Below, piece by piece: positions 34,155-42,629 of a DNA stretch of 45,135 nt (the stretch's first letter is position 1; each line of letters opens with the position of its first letter). Source of the DNA: an uncultured Propionibacteriaceae bacterium (GTDB lineage: Bacteria; Actinomycetota; Actinomycetes; Propionibacteriales; Propionibacteriaceae); contig CALLVV010000072.1 of NCBI GenBank assembly GCA_938012815.1, positions 1 to 45,135 of the forward strand. Direction: 5' to 3'. The position numbers and the translations under genes were made by a program. Below the pieces are notes generated by a model, which worked only from the letters and a program-made list of their open reading frames with translations, had not been told where the DNA came from and did no database searches.

Positions 34155-35375
34155 TCACTCCACCTCGACACCCATCGCGTGCCGTCCCTGCGATTCCGGT
34201 TCGGGGGATGCGACGGTCAGGGCCGCGATGCCCGTCGTGATCGGGACGCTCAGCACCAGGCCGATGGCACTGCCGAGAGTGCGGACGATCTCGCCCGCGA
34301 ACATTTCCGCGTTCAGCAGGGCGGTGGCTGGACGGTCGGTGAAGTAGAGCAGCAGCAGCACCGCCATGGAGCCGCCTGCGTAGGCGAAGACGATGGTGTA
34401 GATGGTGGACGCGATGTGGTCGCGACCGATCCGCATGCCGGCGGCGAACAGCTTCCCGCGAGCCATCTTCGGGGCCGCGGCGCGCAGCTCCCACACCGCC
34501 GAGCTCTGCGTGATGGTGACGTCGTTGAGCACACCGAGCCCGCCGACAATGATGCCCACCATCAACAGCTCCCGGAAGTTCATCCCGGGCAGGAGCTGCG
34601 CCAGGTCGTACTCGTTCTCGTCGGCGAAACCCGACAACCGGGCGAACTCCGCGGACAGCGCTCCCAGCCCGACCGTGATCGCCAGCCCGAGCAACGTGCC
34701 GGCGAGGGCCGTCGACGTCCGGATCGAGACGCCGTGCGCCACGTAGAGCACCACGAACATGATCGCCGTGCCCCCGACCAGCGCCACGGCGATACCCGGT
34801 TTGCCGGTGATGAGCGCCGGCAGCATGAATCCGACGAGCACCGCCCCGGCGAAACCGAGCCCCAGCAGCGCGAACAATCCCTTCCAACGCGCCACCGCCA
34901 ACACCACAGCGACGAACAGCACGGCCAGCACCCCCAGCACTGGAAGTCGGTTGATCGACGAGTAGGACCAGCTGACCCCGTTGCCGGTGTCGATGCGGTT
35001 GACCTCCATCACGTCACCGACCCTCAAACCGGACTGCGCCTGCGGGCCGAGCAGTGCAATCTCCACCGACGTGCCCGCGTCCTCGCCGCTGTCGATGGTG
35101 ACCGTCGCAGTCAAGCATTTCGCCTGCCCCACCTGCTGGGTGTCGCAACCGTCCTTGATGTCGGTGATGGTGGCGTTCTCGTGGGTTAGGTTCTGGGCGT
35201 CGTAGATCTTGTTCACCTTCGACGACAGATCCTGTCCCGACGGCCACAGCCAGATCAATCCGGCCACCGTGAGTACCCCGAGCACCGCCAGGAAACCGAT
35301 CAGGACGTTGCGTGCCGTCCAGTTGACTCCGACGTGTTCCAGTCCTTCTGTTGAATGAGAATGCCCTGCTCCCAT
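34155..35375 (-). CDS. YibE/F family membrane protein
   Basis: A 406-aa membrane protein with one N-terminal helix, an external domain of about 110 residues (YDAQNLTHENATITDIKDGC, with a second Cys 13 residues on), then about seven hydrophobic segments with GGLGVLNDVTITQSSAVWELR, the hallmark of YibE/F proteins. Function unknown. The ATG at 35375 is preceded by TATCGT 8 nt upstream. Divergent from the rhomboid gene, with about 100 bp between starts. Confidence 0.88.
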   Translation of the reverse strand: MGAGHSHSTEGLEHVGVNWTARNVLIGFLAVLGVLTVAGLIWLWPSGQDLSSKVNKIYDAQNLTHENATITDIKDGCDTQQVGQAKCLTATVTIDSGEDAGTSVEIALLGPQAQSGLRVGDVMEVNRIDTGNGVSWSYSSINRLPVLGVLAVLFVAVVLAVARWKGLFALLGLGFAGAVLVGFMLPALITGKPGIAVALVGGTAIMFVVLYVAHGVSIRTSTALAGTLLGLAITVGLGALSAEFARLSGFADENEYDLAQLLPGMNFRELLMVGIIVGGLGVLNDVTITQSSAVWELRAAAPKMARGKLFAAGMRIGRDHIASTIYTIVFAYAGGSMAVLLLLYFTDRPATALLNAEMFAGEIVRTLGSAIGLVLSVPITTGIAALTVASPEPESQGRHAMGVEVE

Positions 35376-35475
35376 GGAAAGGCACGATACTCGGCGAGAT
35401 CCTGGCCGGCCCGTTGCGCAACGGATCGGACCGATTTCCCCGGGACGGAGAACGGCGACGGGTAGCCTTGCGACC

Positions 35476-36381
35476 ATGCTAGAGAGCGTCTGCTACCGGC
35501 ATCCCGACCAGGCCACGGGGATCGTCTGCCAACGCTGCCACCGTCCCATCTGTCCCCGGTGCATGGTGGCGGGTTCCGTCGGGTTCCAGTGCCCAGACTG
35601 CGTCGCCACGGGTCGCAGGCAGACCCGCCAGGGGCAGCTGCCCTACGGCGGTTCCCACAGCACCCGGCCTGCGCTGACCTCGCAGGTGCTGATGGGGATC
35701 AATGCGGTGATCTGGTTGGCCATCCTGCTGACCGGAGGCGAGGAAAGCCCCCTGTTCAGGATGCTGGCGCTCCAGGCCCAGGGATTCTGTGTGACGGAGC
35801 GTTACGTCCTCGCGGTGGATTCCCCTGCCCAGTGCGCCGCCCTCGGGGCGACGTGGACGGAGGGCGTCGCATCCGGGGCCTGGTGGCAGGTGTTGACCAA
35901 CGCCTTCACCCACCTCGACGTCATCCACATCGCCTTCAACATGGCGGCCCTCTACGTGCTAGGCCCGCAGCTCGAATCGGTGCTGGGTCGCGCCCGGTTC
36001 CTGGCGCTCTACCTGGTCTCGGCGTTGGCCGGATCGGCGGCGGTGGTGTGGTTCTCCGCTCCCTACACCACGACCATGGGTGCCTCCGGGGCAATCTTCG
36101 GGATGATGGGAGCGATGCTGCTGATCGTCTGGAAACGCCGCGGCGATGTGCGCACCATCCTCGTCTGGCTGGGCATGAACGTGGCCATCACCTTCGTGGG
36201 ATCCAGCTTCATCTCCTGGCAGGGACACCTGGGCGGCCTGGTCGGCGGCATGGCCGTCACCGCTGCCCTGATCTGGCTTCCGCGGGAGCAGCAACGACTT
36301 TGGCAGTGGCCGCTGGTGGGTCTGGTCGCGGTGCTGGCCGTCGCCGCCATCGTGGCACGGGCGGTCACCACCGTGGGGTGA
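35476..36381 (+). CDS. Rhomboid intramembrane serine protease with N-terminal zinc finger
   Basis: A 301-aa protease. Residues 1-45 form a B-box-like zinc ribbon with four CxxC/H pairs (CYRH, CQRC, CPRC, CPDC). The rhomboid core follows, with about seven membrane helices: the catalytic Ser in GASGAIFG, the His in GHLGGLVGG, and HIAFNM in the second helix. It cuts membrane proteins within the bilayer; substrates unknown. TAGCCT (35463-35468) is 7 nt before the ATG, so a leaderless mRNA is likely. Confidence 0.92.
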   Translation: MLESVCYRHPDQATGIVCQRCHRPICPRCMVAGSVGFQCPDCVATGRRQTRQGQLPYGGSHSTRPALTSQVLMGINAVIWLAILLTGGEESPLFRMLALQAQGFCVTERYVLAVDSPAQCAALGATWTEGVASGAWWQVLTNAFTHLDVIHIAFNMAALYVLGPQLESVLGRARFLALYLVSALAGSAAVVWFSAPYTTTMGASGAIFGMMGAMLLIVWKRRGDVRTILVWLGMNVAITFVGSSFISWQGHLGGLVGGMAVTAALIWLPREQQRLWQWPLVGLVAVLAVAAIVARAVTTVG

Positions 36382-36436
36382 GAAGCCCTCCTTGAAGTCG
36401 ATTGCCACCCCGAGCCGGCAGCACCGGTTCGACCAC

Positions 36437-38347
36437 CTAGCTGAACATGGCCTTGATGAGCGGCCCGGCCGTCCCGGAACCCGACTGGCCGTCCTGGACG
36501 AAGGCCGCCACCGCGTACTGGTCGTTCCAGGCGATCATCCAGGCGTGAGCGGTGTCGGCGGCGGCGTTGCCGAACTCGGCGGTGCCGGTCTTGGCGCCGG
36601 TCATGACTCCCTGGAGGACGTTGCCCGAACCCTCCGCGACGACGGCCTTCATCAGCGTCTGGAGCTGCGAGGCCTCGTCCTGGCTGAGCGGCGTTGCCGT
36701 CGACTTCGCCTCGTGGCCCTTCACCAGCCACGGGATGCGCGTCTCACCGGAGGCGACGCTGGCCGAGACCGCCGCCATGCCCATCGGCGACATCTCGATG
36801 CCGCCCTGCCCGATCATGCTGAGGCTGAGGTCATACGGGGCGTCGGCGGACTGCACCTTCCCGAAGTTGGAGGCGAATCCGGCGTCGTAGTCGGTGCCCA
36901 CCCCGAGGGTGGCGGCCGCCTGCTGCAGTTTCTCCTGCGAAACCTTGTCGGCGTTGGTCCCGAATGCGGTGTTGCAGGAGTTCGCGACCGCCTGGGTCAG
37001 GGTGATGCTGCCGGTCTTGTCGGCCGGGTAGCCGTCGTAGTTCTTCAGCGTGTGATCGTCGAACTGCATCGTGGCGGGGCACTGCACGACCGAGTCGGCG
37101 CGCAGGCCGGCGCGCAGCAGAGCCAGCGACGAGACGACCTTGAACGTCGAGCCGGGTGCGTACTTCCCGAAGGTGGCGTAGGGGTACTCACCCGAGCTCT
37201 TCGAGTTGGCGGCGGCGAGCACCCCGCCGTCCTTGACGTCCAGCACCACCAGGGACGCGATCCCGGAACTGACGTGGCTGTCGAGCACCGATTCCGCTTT
37301 CTCCTGCATGGCACGGTCCAGGGAGAGCTGGATGGGGCTGCCGACGCTGGCCTCCTGGGAGAACAACGGGACGGGATCGACGTTCTGGCCCGACCGTCCC
37401 ACCACGTCGATGTTGATCTTCGGTGCCCCGCGCAGCTGTTCGTCGTAGCGCTGCTGGAGACCGCTGACCCCGACCATGTCCGAGGTCATCAGCGCACCAC
37501 CCGACTTCTCCACCTGCTCCTTCGACGGGTTCCCGACCCTGCCGAGCAGCCCGACGGCAAATGTGTCCGACGGTGCAACGCTGGCGGCGGACTCCTTCAC
37601 AAAGGCCCCGGGGATGCTGGAGACCGTGGAGGGAACCTGGTCCTGGGAGACGGTCTTGGCCACCACGAACTGTTTGGCGCCACCCGCCAGGACCTTCTGG
37701 GTGTACTCGGCGGCATCGATCCCGAGCAGCTGCGCCAGCTGCTCGGCGGCCGCCTGCCACGTGGACTCCTCGGACTTCGACTTGTCGATTCCCACCTGAT
37801 AGACGGTGCGTTCCTCGACGAGCGCCACCCCGTCGCGATCGTTGATGGCGGCGCGTTTCGGCCAGCTGCGCTGGTGCCTGAGGCGCGTCGTGGCGGAGAG
37901 TTTCTCGTGCACCACCGTCGGCGACCACGTGGCCTGCCAGCTGCCGTCCGCGTTCTCCAGGGGAACGGTGGTGGCGTACTTCCAGCCCTCCTGACCGACG
38001 GGGAAGGCGTAATTGAGGTGCGCGGTGGCGGTCTTGCCGTCGGCCGCGTAGCGGATTCCCGCCGACTCCACCGTCGGCGTGATGTCGTCCATGCCGGCGA
38101 AGATGGTCTTCAGCTCGGTGGTGGCGTCGGCGGGCGGGGTGGACAGCGCCACACCCGTGAGATCCAGTTTCTGGATTCCCGCAGCGAGCCCCGCCACCAC
38201 GTCGTCGGCAGCCGGCACCCCGTCGGGTGGGGTGTCGCGTTCCTGCCCGGAACCGCCGGAGGAACACCCTCCGAGCAGCAGGGCGGAGGCCAGCACGGCC
38301 GCCAGCAAGGCCCGGATCCTCCCGGCCCAGAAGGTCTTGGTGATCAC
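36437..38347 (-). CDS. Lipoprotein penicillin-binding protein with a MecA-type N-terminal domain
   Basis: A 636-aa transpeptidase. The signal ends at lipobox LLGGCSSGG, so it is lipid-anchored rather than helix-anchored. Residues 45-160 resemble the NTF2-like MecA_N domain. The PBP dimer domain follows, then the transpeptidase with STFK, SCN (NSCNTAFG) and KTGT. It is a class B-like, monofunctional cross-linker, and such MecA_N proteins are candidates for low beta-lactam affinity. GTG start with AAGGGAG about 6 nt upstream. Convergent with the rhomboid gene. Confidence 0.9.
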   Translation of the reverse strand: MITKTFWAGRIRALLAAVLASALLLGGCSSGGSGQERDTPPDGVPAADDVVAGLAAGIQKLDLTGVALSTPPADATTELKTIFAGMDDITPTVESAGIRYAADGKTATAHLNYAFPVGQEGWKYATTVPLENADGSWQATWSPTVVHEKLSATTRLRHQRSWPKRAAINDRDGVALVEERTVYQVGIDKSKSEESTWQAAAEQLAQLLGIDAAEYTQKVLAGGAKQFVVAKTVSQDQVPSTVSSIPGAFVKESAASVAPSDTFAVGLLGRVGNPSKEQVEKSGGALMTSDMVGVSGLQQRYDEQLRGAPKINIDVVGRSGQNVDPVPLFSQEASVGSPIQLSLDRAMQEKAESVLDSHVSSGIASLVVLDVKDGGVLAAANSKSSGEYPYATFGKYAPGSTFKVVSSLALLRAGLRADSVVQCPATMQFDDHTLKNYDGYPADKTGSITLTQAVANSCNTAFGTNADKVSQEKLQQAAATLGVGTDYDAGFASNFGKVQSADAPYDLSLSMIGQGGIEMSPMGMAAVSASVASGETRIPWLVKGHEAKSTATPLSQDEASQLQTLMKAVVAEGSGNVLQGVMTGAKTGTAEFGNAAADTAHAWMIAWNDQYAVAAFVQDGQSGSGTAGPLIKAMFS

Positions 38348-38541
38348 GTCGGCTCCCTTCCACGGCGTCCTTGGAAGAGACTACCGGGACCCGCCGTCGA
38401 AACCGACGGGAGGTTCGCGGTGCGGGGTGGACGATGATTGTTGCCCCCGGCTGGGGCAGGTACCCTTGATGAGGTCGCCCAGATCGCTTTCCCGGATCGA
38501 CTCGCGACTGCCCTTCGAATCTCTATCGAGGAGTGAACCGG

Positions 38542-39723
38542 TTGTCCGTCCCCCTCTGGATCTGGGTCCTGACCCTGCTGCTCATAGCGGGCCTGCTCGC
38601 CTTCGATTTCTTCGCCCACGTCCGCAGAGCGCACGCTCCCACCCTCAAGGAAGCCACCGTCTGGTCCATCATCTACGTGGGTCTGGCCATCCTCTTCGGG
38701 GTCGCGGTGACTGTCTTCGGCGGCGTCGAGATGGGCACCCAGTACTTCAACGGTTGGCTGCTGGAGAAAGCGCTGAGCGTCGACAACCTGTTCGTCTTCC
38801 TGGTGATCATGGGGTCGTTCGCGGTGCCCAGGCAGGATCAGCAGAAAGCGTTGCTGTTCGGGATCGTCTTCGCGTTGCTGACGAGGTCGGTGTTCATCGC
38901 ACTGGGCAAGGCGATGCTGGAGGCGTGGAGCTGGACCTTCTACATCTTCGGTCTTGTCCTGATGATCACGGCCGGACGGATGCTGGCACCGGAAGACGGG
39001 GAGTCCGGCGACGCCGACAACTTCGTCATCCGCATTGCGAAGAAGTACCTGCGCACCACCGACCACTACGACGGCGACAAACTGTTCACCATCGAGAACG
39101 GCCGCAAGGTGCTGACCCCGATGCTGCTGGTGATGATCGCCATCGGCGGCACCGACCTGCTGTTCGCGCTGGACTCCGTTCCCGCCGTCTACGGCGTCAC
39201 CACCAACGTATACCTGGTGTTCACGGCGACGGCGTTCTCGATGATGGGGTTGCGGCAGCTGTACTTCCTGATCGACGACCTCCTGGACCGCCTGATCTAC
39301 CTCAAGTACGGGCTCACCGCGGTGCTCGGGTTCATTGGCGTCAAACTGATCCTCCACGCCCTCAACGAGAACAACGTGCCGTTCATCAACGGCGGGAAAC
39401 ACGTCGACGTGTGGGACATAGGGGACATCGACTCGCTGATCGTGATCCTCACCATCCTGACGATCACCGTCGCGGTCTCCCTGCTCAGCCGGAAGGGTCT
39501 CGTCGCCAGCGCCATCCGCAGCCTGGACCGCCGGGCCCACTCCTACCTGCACACCGAGTACCACAACACCGACGAGGAACGCGAGGCCCTGTACCAGGAC
39601 ATCGTCACCCGCGAGGCGGAACTGGAGAAGTACAACCCCAAGTACGTCGCTGACTACATGGACTCCAGCGGACTGGAGACGACCCTGGAGAAGGTTCACA
39701 AGATGCACGGTGACCTGGCCTGA
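38542..39723 (+). CDS. TerC family integral membrane protein
   Basis: A 393-aa membrane protein with about nine hydrophobic segments. TerC/Alx hallmarks are EKALSVDNLFVFLVIM and TDLLFALDSVPAVYGV, each carrying conserved acidic residues thought to bind metal. The family is linked to tellurite resistance and manganese export. The TTG at 38542 is chosen because GAGGAG is 8 nt upstream; the in-frame GTG at 38533 overlaps that site. About 60 residues at the C-terminus are soluble and charged. No manganese riboswitch could be confirmed upstream. Confidence 0.9.
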   Translation: MSVPLWIWVLTLLLIAGLLAFDFFAHVRRAHAPTLKEATVWSIIYVGLAILFGVAVTVFGGVEMGTQYFNGWLLEKALSVDNLFVFLVIMGSFAVPRQDQQKALLFGIVFALLTRSVFIALGKAMLEAWSWTFYIFGLVLMITAGRMLAPEDGESGDADNFVIRIAKKYLRTTDHYDGDKLFTIENGRKVLTPMLLVMIAIGGTDLLFALDSVPAVYGVTTNVYLVFTATAFSMMGLRQLYFLIDDLLDRLIYLKYGLTAVLGFIGVKLILHALNENNVPFINGGKHVDVWDIGDIDSLIVILTILTITVAVSLLSRKGLVASAIRSLDRRAHSYLHTEYHNTDEEREALYQDIVTREAELEKYNPKYVADYMDSSGLETTLEKVHKMHGDLA

Positions 39724-39728
39724 CCCCA

Positions 39729-39765
39729 CCTTCCCCGCGGAAAGCAGCGCTCTTCGGGGAGGGAT
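39729..39765 (+). terminator. Weak hairpin after terC
   Basis: CCTTCCCCG pairs with CGGGGAGGG (one G-T pair) around a loop of about 17 nt. No T-run. Confidence 0.35.
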
Positions 39766-40004
39766 CAGTCCGAGTCGAAACCACTCCGTCCACCACAAAC
39801 CGACCCATCGGTCAAACGTCGGTGCCGTGGCACAGGCTTGAGCCGTGAAAGCAGGCACACCTCAGCGAAACCCCTTGTCAAAGGCCATGTGCCATTCAAC
39901 GACGCATCAATCGCCCCGGGAATCCGTAACTATATTCCACCAAGCTCCTTGCCGTCAGCTCTCCGCGTGACGTAGCGTTGCCAGCACCGAGCAAGGAGGC
40001 CGGC

Positions 40005-40064
40005 ATGCAGCACCAAGACGGTCGTGGAAAATTCACTTCATCTTCGCCGCAGGAACCCCGGTGA
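40005..40064 (+). CDS. Possible 19-residue leader peptide
   Basis: MQHQDGRGKFTSSSPQEPR, preceded by a consensus AAGGAGG 6 nt upstream, the best ribosome site in the area. The stop lies 12 nt before the next gene. It may be a leader, an upstream frame coupled to the next gene, or the stump of a deleted gene. Confidence 0.4.
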   Translation: MQHQDGRGKFTSSSPQEPR

Positions 40065-40076
40065 GGCGGTTCCCAG

Positions 40077-40565
40077 ATGAGTCACGACGAAAAACAGATC
40101 GTCATAAAAACCAAATACGTCAAGTACGGATGCATCACCATGGCAATCATGCTTCTGATTGCCGCGATAGGGACCGGCATCTGGTTATATCAGCAGCTCG
40201 ACGCGCCGCACAAGTTCTGGCGCGAAACCATGAATGACCTCAAAGCACAGGACATCTTGAAAACATCTTGGCCCGGAATAGAACTACTGGCAACAGAGGA
40301 AACAAAAGATGTGGGTTTCGAGCCCGAACTTCCACGCATCACCAATTGCTACAGGCTGACGATTTCTGACGAAGAGGCCCGGCAGCTGGTACTGAGCACT
40401 GCTGTCAAGGACGGCTGGATCGAGAATCCGACCACCGATTCCTCTTACTCTCGCAGCGGATTCAAAAGACTCGACTCAAGATCGATCAACCTAACCATTT
40501 CCGAAAAGAGGAGCGATTGCAAAAAGTACCCTGAAGCATCATTTCAAGTCACCGTCTACTACTGA
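40077..40565 (+). CDS. Membrane-anchored W-G-I-ELL family protein (locus 2, copy A)
   Basis: A 162-aa protein of unknown function. A basic N-terminus and one membrane helix (about 19-38, ITMAIMLLIAAIGTGIWL) leave the C-terminal 120 residues outside. Shared with the locus 1 lipoprotein are TSWPGIELL, ITNCYRLTI, GWIE and CKKYPEASF. Both cysteines are kept. Here the anchor is a helix, not a lipobox. The first 115 bp (40072-40186) are identical to copy B. AT content is clearly above that of nearby core genes, pointing to transfer. Confidence 0.72.
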   Translation: MSHDEKQIVIKTKYVKYGCITMAIMLLIAAIGTGIWLYQQLDAPHKFWRETMNDLKAQDILKTSWPGIELLATEETKDVGFEPELPRITNCYRLTISDEEARQLVLSTAVKDGWIENPTTDSSYSRSGFKRLDSRSINLTISEKRSDCKKYPEASFQVTVYY

Positions 40566-40838
40566 GTGGGCAAAAGAATCCGAGTTATTGTGATTCAAAG
40601 TAATTGCACGACACCGGAAAGGTGGTGATCGCAAAATTCCCGAGAAGCCGCCTGATTGCCGCAGGTCACGGATATGGATTGTTCGATCAGTTTGGAGGTT
40701 TCCAACCCATACCATCAACTCTCCGCGCAGCACATCGTTGTGGACTCCAACAAAAGGCTGACATGATCCATCAAAACAGTTGCGAAGAGTTCAATTTACC
40801 GTCACCAGAACAAGTCAGGTGAGGCGAGGTGACCCCAG

Positions 40839-41327
40839 ATGAGTCACGACGAAAAACAGATCGTCATAAAAACCAAATACGTCAAGTACGGATGCATCAC
40901 CATGGCAATCATGCTTCTGATTGCCGCGATAGGGACCGGCATCTGGTTGCACCAGCAGCTCAACGCGTCCAGCCGGGTCTGGCACAGCAGAATGCAAGCC
41001 CTCCGAGACCAAAGCATTATGAAAACCTCATGGCCCGGAATAGAGCTGCTGGCTACTGAAGAAACAAAATATGAAGGATTCGAACCTAAGCAACCAAACA
41101 TCACGAACTTCTACAAGCTCACGATTCCCCCGGAAGATGCTCGTAGACTGATATTGGAGACAGCAGCCAAGGATGGCTGGACCGAGGATCCAACCATCGG
41201 TTCACCTCAGTCGACTGGAGCATCCAAAAGAATCGATTCACTATCAGTCACATTGATCATCTCCGAAACCAACACCTACAGCAAATATCCTGGGGCGTCT
41301 CTCTACACCAGCATCTTCCACCAATGA
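40839..41327 (+). CDS. Membrane-anchored W-G-I-ELL family protein (locus 2, copy B)
   Basis: A 162-aa paralogue of copy A with the same N-terminal anchor. The external part is diverged: it shares RMQALRD with the locus 1 lipoprotein, then TSWPGIELLATEET, ITNFYKLTI, DGWTE and SKYPGAS. Both cysteines found in the other two copies are replaced (Phe and Tyr). The SGNH hydrolase remnant begins 10 nt after its stop, the same order as at locus 1. Function unknown. Confidence 0.72.
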   Translation: MSHDEKQIVIKTKYVKYGCITMAIMLLIAAIGTGIWLHQQLNASSRVWHSRMQALRDQSIMKTSWPGIELLATEETKYEGFEPKQPNITNFYKLTIPPEDARRLILETAAKDGWTEDPTIGSPQSTGASKRIDSLSVTLIISETNTYSKYPGASLYTSIFHQ

Positions 41328-41337
41328 AAGAAAGAAG

Positions 41338-42536
41338 ATGAGAAAGAATCACTTAAAGTCACTATTCATTCTGATCATTGCGTTTCTCCTCATGCTGGGC
41401 ACCCTCCCCTCGGCCCGAGCTGACGACCCTACCCCACCCCTGCTCCCCCGCCCCCCAATTCAAGTCGCCAATGTGGTTCTGCTCGGCGACTCGTAATCGG
41501 CCGGCAACGGCGCCGGGGAATACGACACGGCAGCTCCGGGCCACTATCGAAGCAGAAACAATTGGGCCAGTCACTACGTGGACTGGCTCAGCAGCAAAAA
41601 CAGATCTATACTCGCTACACGAACCTCGCAAAGTCGGGAGCAACGACAAGCATGGTTGTTGATGAACAAATCAAGGGGGAAAAGGAACCCCTGCCTTTGG
41701 ATGCAGACCTAGTGATGTTCTCAGCCGGCGGGAATGATGGGGATTTCGGCAAGGTGGTAGAGACCTGCTTCGCGCTCTTTTATCGTTCCCCGAAAGCCTG
41801 TCAGCTGTCACTGAAACATTTCCAAGACTTCGTCAATGACCGAGGCGAGAACGGCTTGCGAGCCAGAACCACAGCAATATTTCAAGCCATCGCGGACAGG
41901 CTTCCTGACGACCATGCCCAGATCGTCCTCATGGGGTACCCGAATCTGCTGACCCCCAAGTCCAACTACGTTTTTCACCAGTGCGTTCAGAAAGACGCCT
42001 GGTCCTGCTCCTACCAGGAGTTCGCAGCGGGTGATGAAATTAGGAAAGTAGCGAATGAGATGGCCGCGGTTCAACGAAGGACTGTTGACGCATGGAATGC
42101 GGGGCACCCTCACAAAGTCCACTACATCGACTCAGTGCGCGAGGAGTTTGAAGGGCACGAGCCCGATCCCAGCGCGCTCAACAAGAATGACTATCGCTGG
42201 ATAAACGAATTCTTCGAGACCGCGGGATACTTGGCCGAGTCGAGGAAAACTGAATCCCATACATCCTTCGAGAAGGAGAACTGGTGCCACCCCAACAAGA
42301 TCGGGCACGAGAGAATGGGAAACATCCTGACCCGCAAGGTTGGCGTACCCTCCTCCGTGCGGACGATTCAGGGAGTGACACCCAATGATGACGTACCGAA
42401 TCCTGAGATCCGTGAGACCGTCTCCGCGTGGATCCAAGGCCATTACGCCCACCAAATCGGGAAACCGCTGACCTTGAGGCTTATTCACAGTCATCGCCAA
42501 GTCCACTTGACTCCGGAACTTCGACGAGCGGTCTGA
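41338..42536 (+). pseudogene. Secreted SGNH/GDSL hydrolase, broken by stop and frameshift (locus 2)
   Basis: From ATG 41338 a signal peptide (to SARA) leads to VVLLGDS, then TAA where the paralogue has Tyr (GDSYSAGNGAG), then SAGNGAGEYD in the same frame. A second lesion equal to loss of one base lies in or near AGCAAAAACAG at about 41600. After it the homology continues as LAKSGATT, SAGGNDGDFG, GYPNLLTP, NEFFETAGY and CHPNKIGHERM to 42536. The frame from 41562 alone lacks the signal and catalytic serine. A neighbouring frame after 42430 is Ser/Pro-rich, perhaps a linker remnant as at locus 1. Confidence 0.78.
42476..42492 (+). repeat. Left copy of a 17-bp inverted repeat flanking immunity gene 1
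   Basis: GAGGCTTATTCACAGTC; the reverse complement of 43658-43674 matches it at 14-15 of 17 positions. A related direct copy, GAGCCTTATTCACGGCC, is at 43596-43612. Confidence 0.5.
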
Positions 42537-42629
42537 GATTGCACTTCAACGGCTTACACCCTCGTGTTCGATTAAACCTGTTTTCGTCACCACCTACGAG
42601 ACATGTGATGGTTCGGGTAGTGTGTGGTC

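Noticed and set aside
38440..38541. A manganese (yybP-ykoY) riboswitch before terC
   Set aside because: TerC genes often carry one, but I could not find its conserved core or pairing here.
40604..40822. A 72-codon frame between the two anchored proteins
   Set aside because: It starts at TTG without a ribosome site and has no counterpart at locus 1.
41590..41610. Programmed -1 frameshifting at CAAAAAC in the locus 2 hydrolase
   Set aside because: The heptamer is only a near match to a slippery site, and the TAA in the catalytic motif would already stop translation; decay is simpler.
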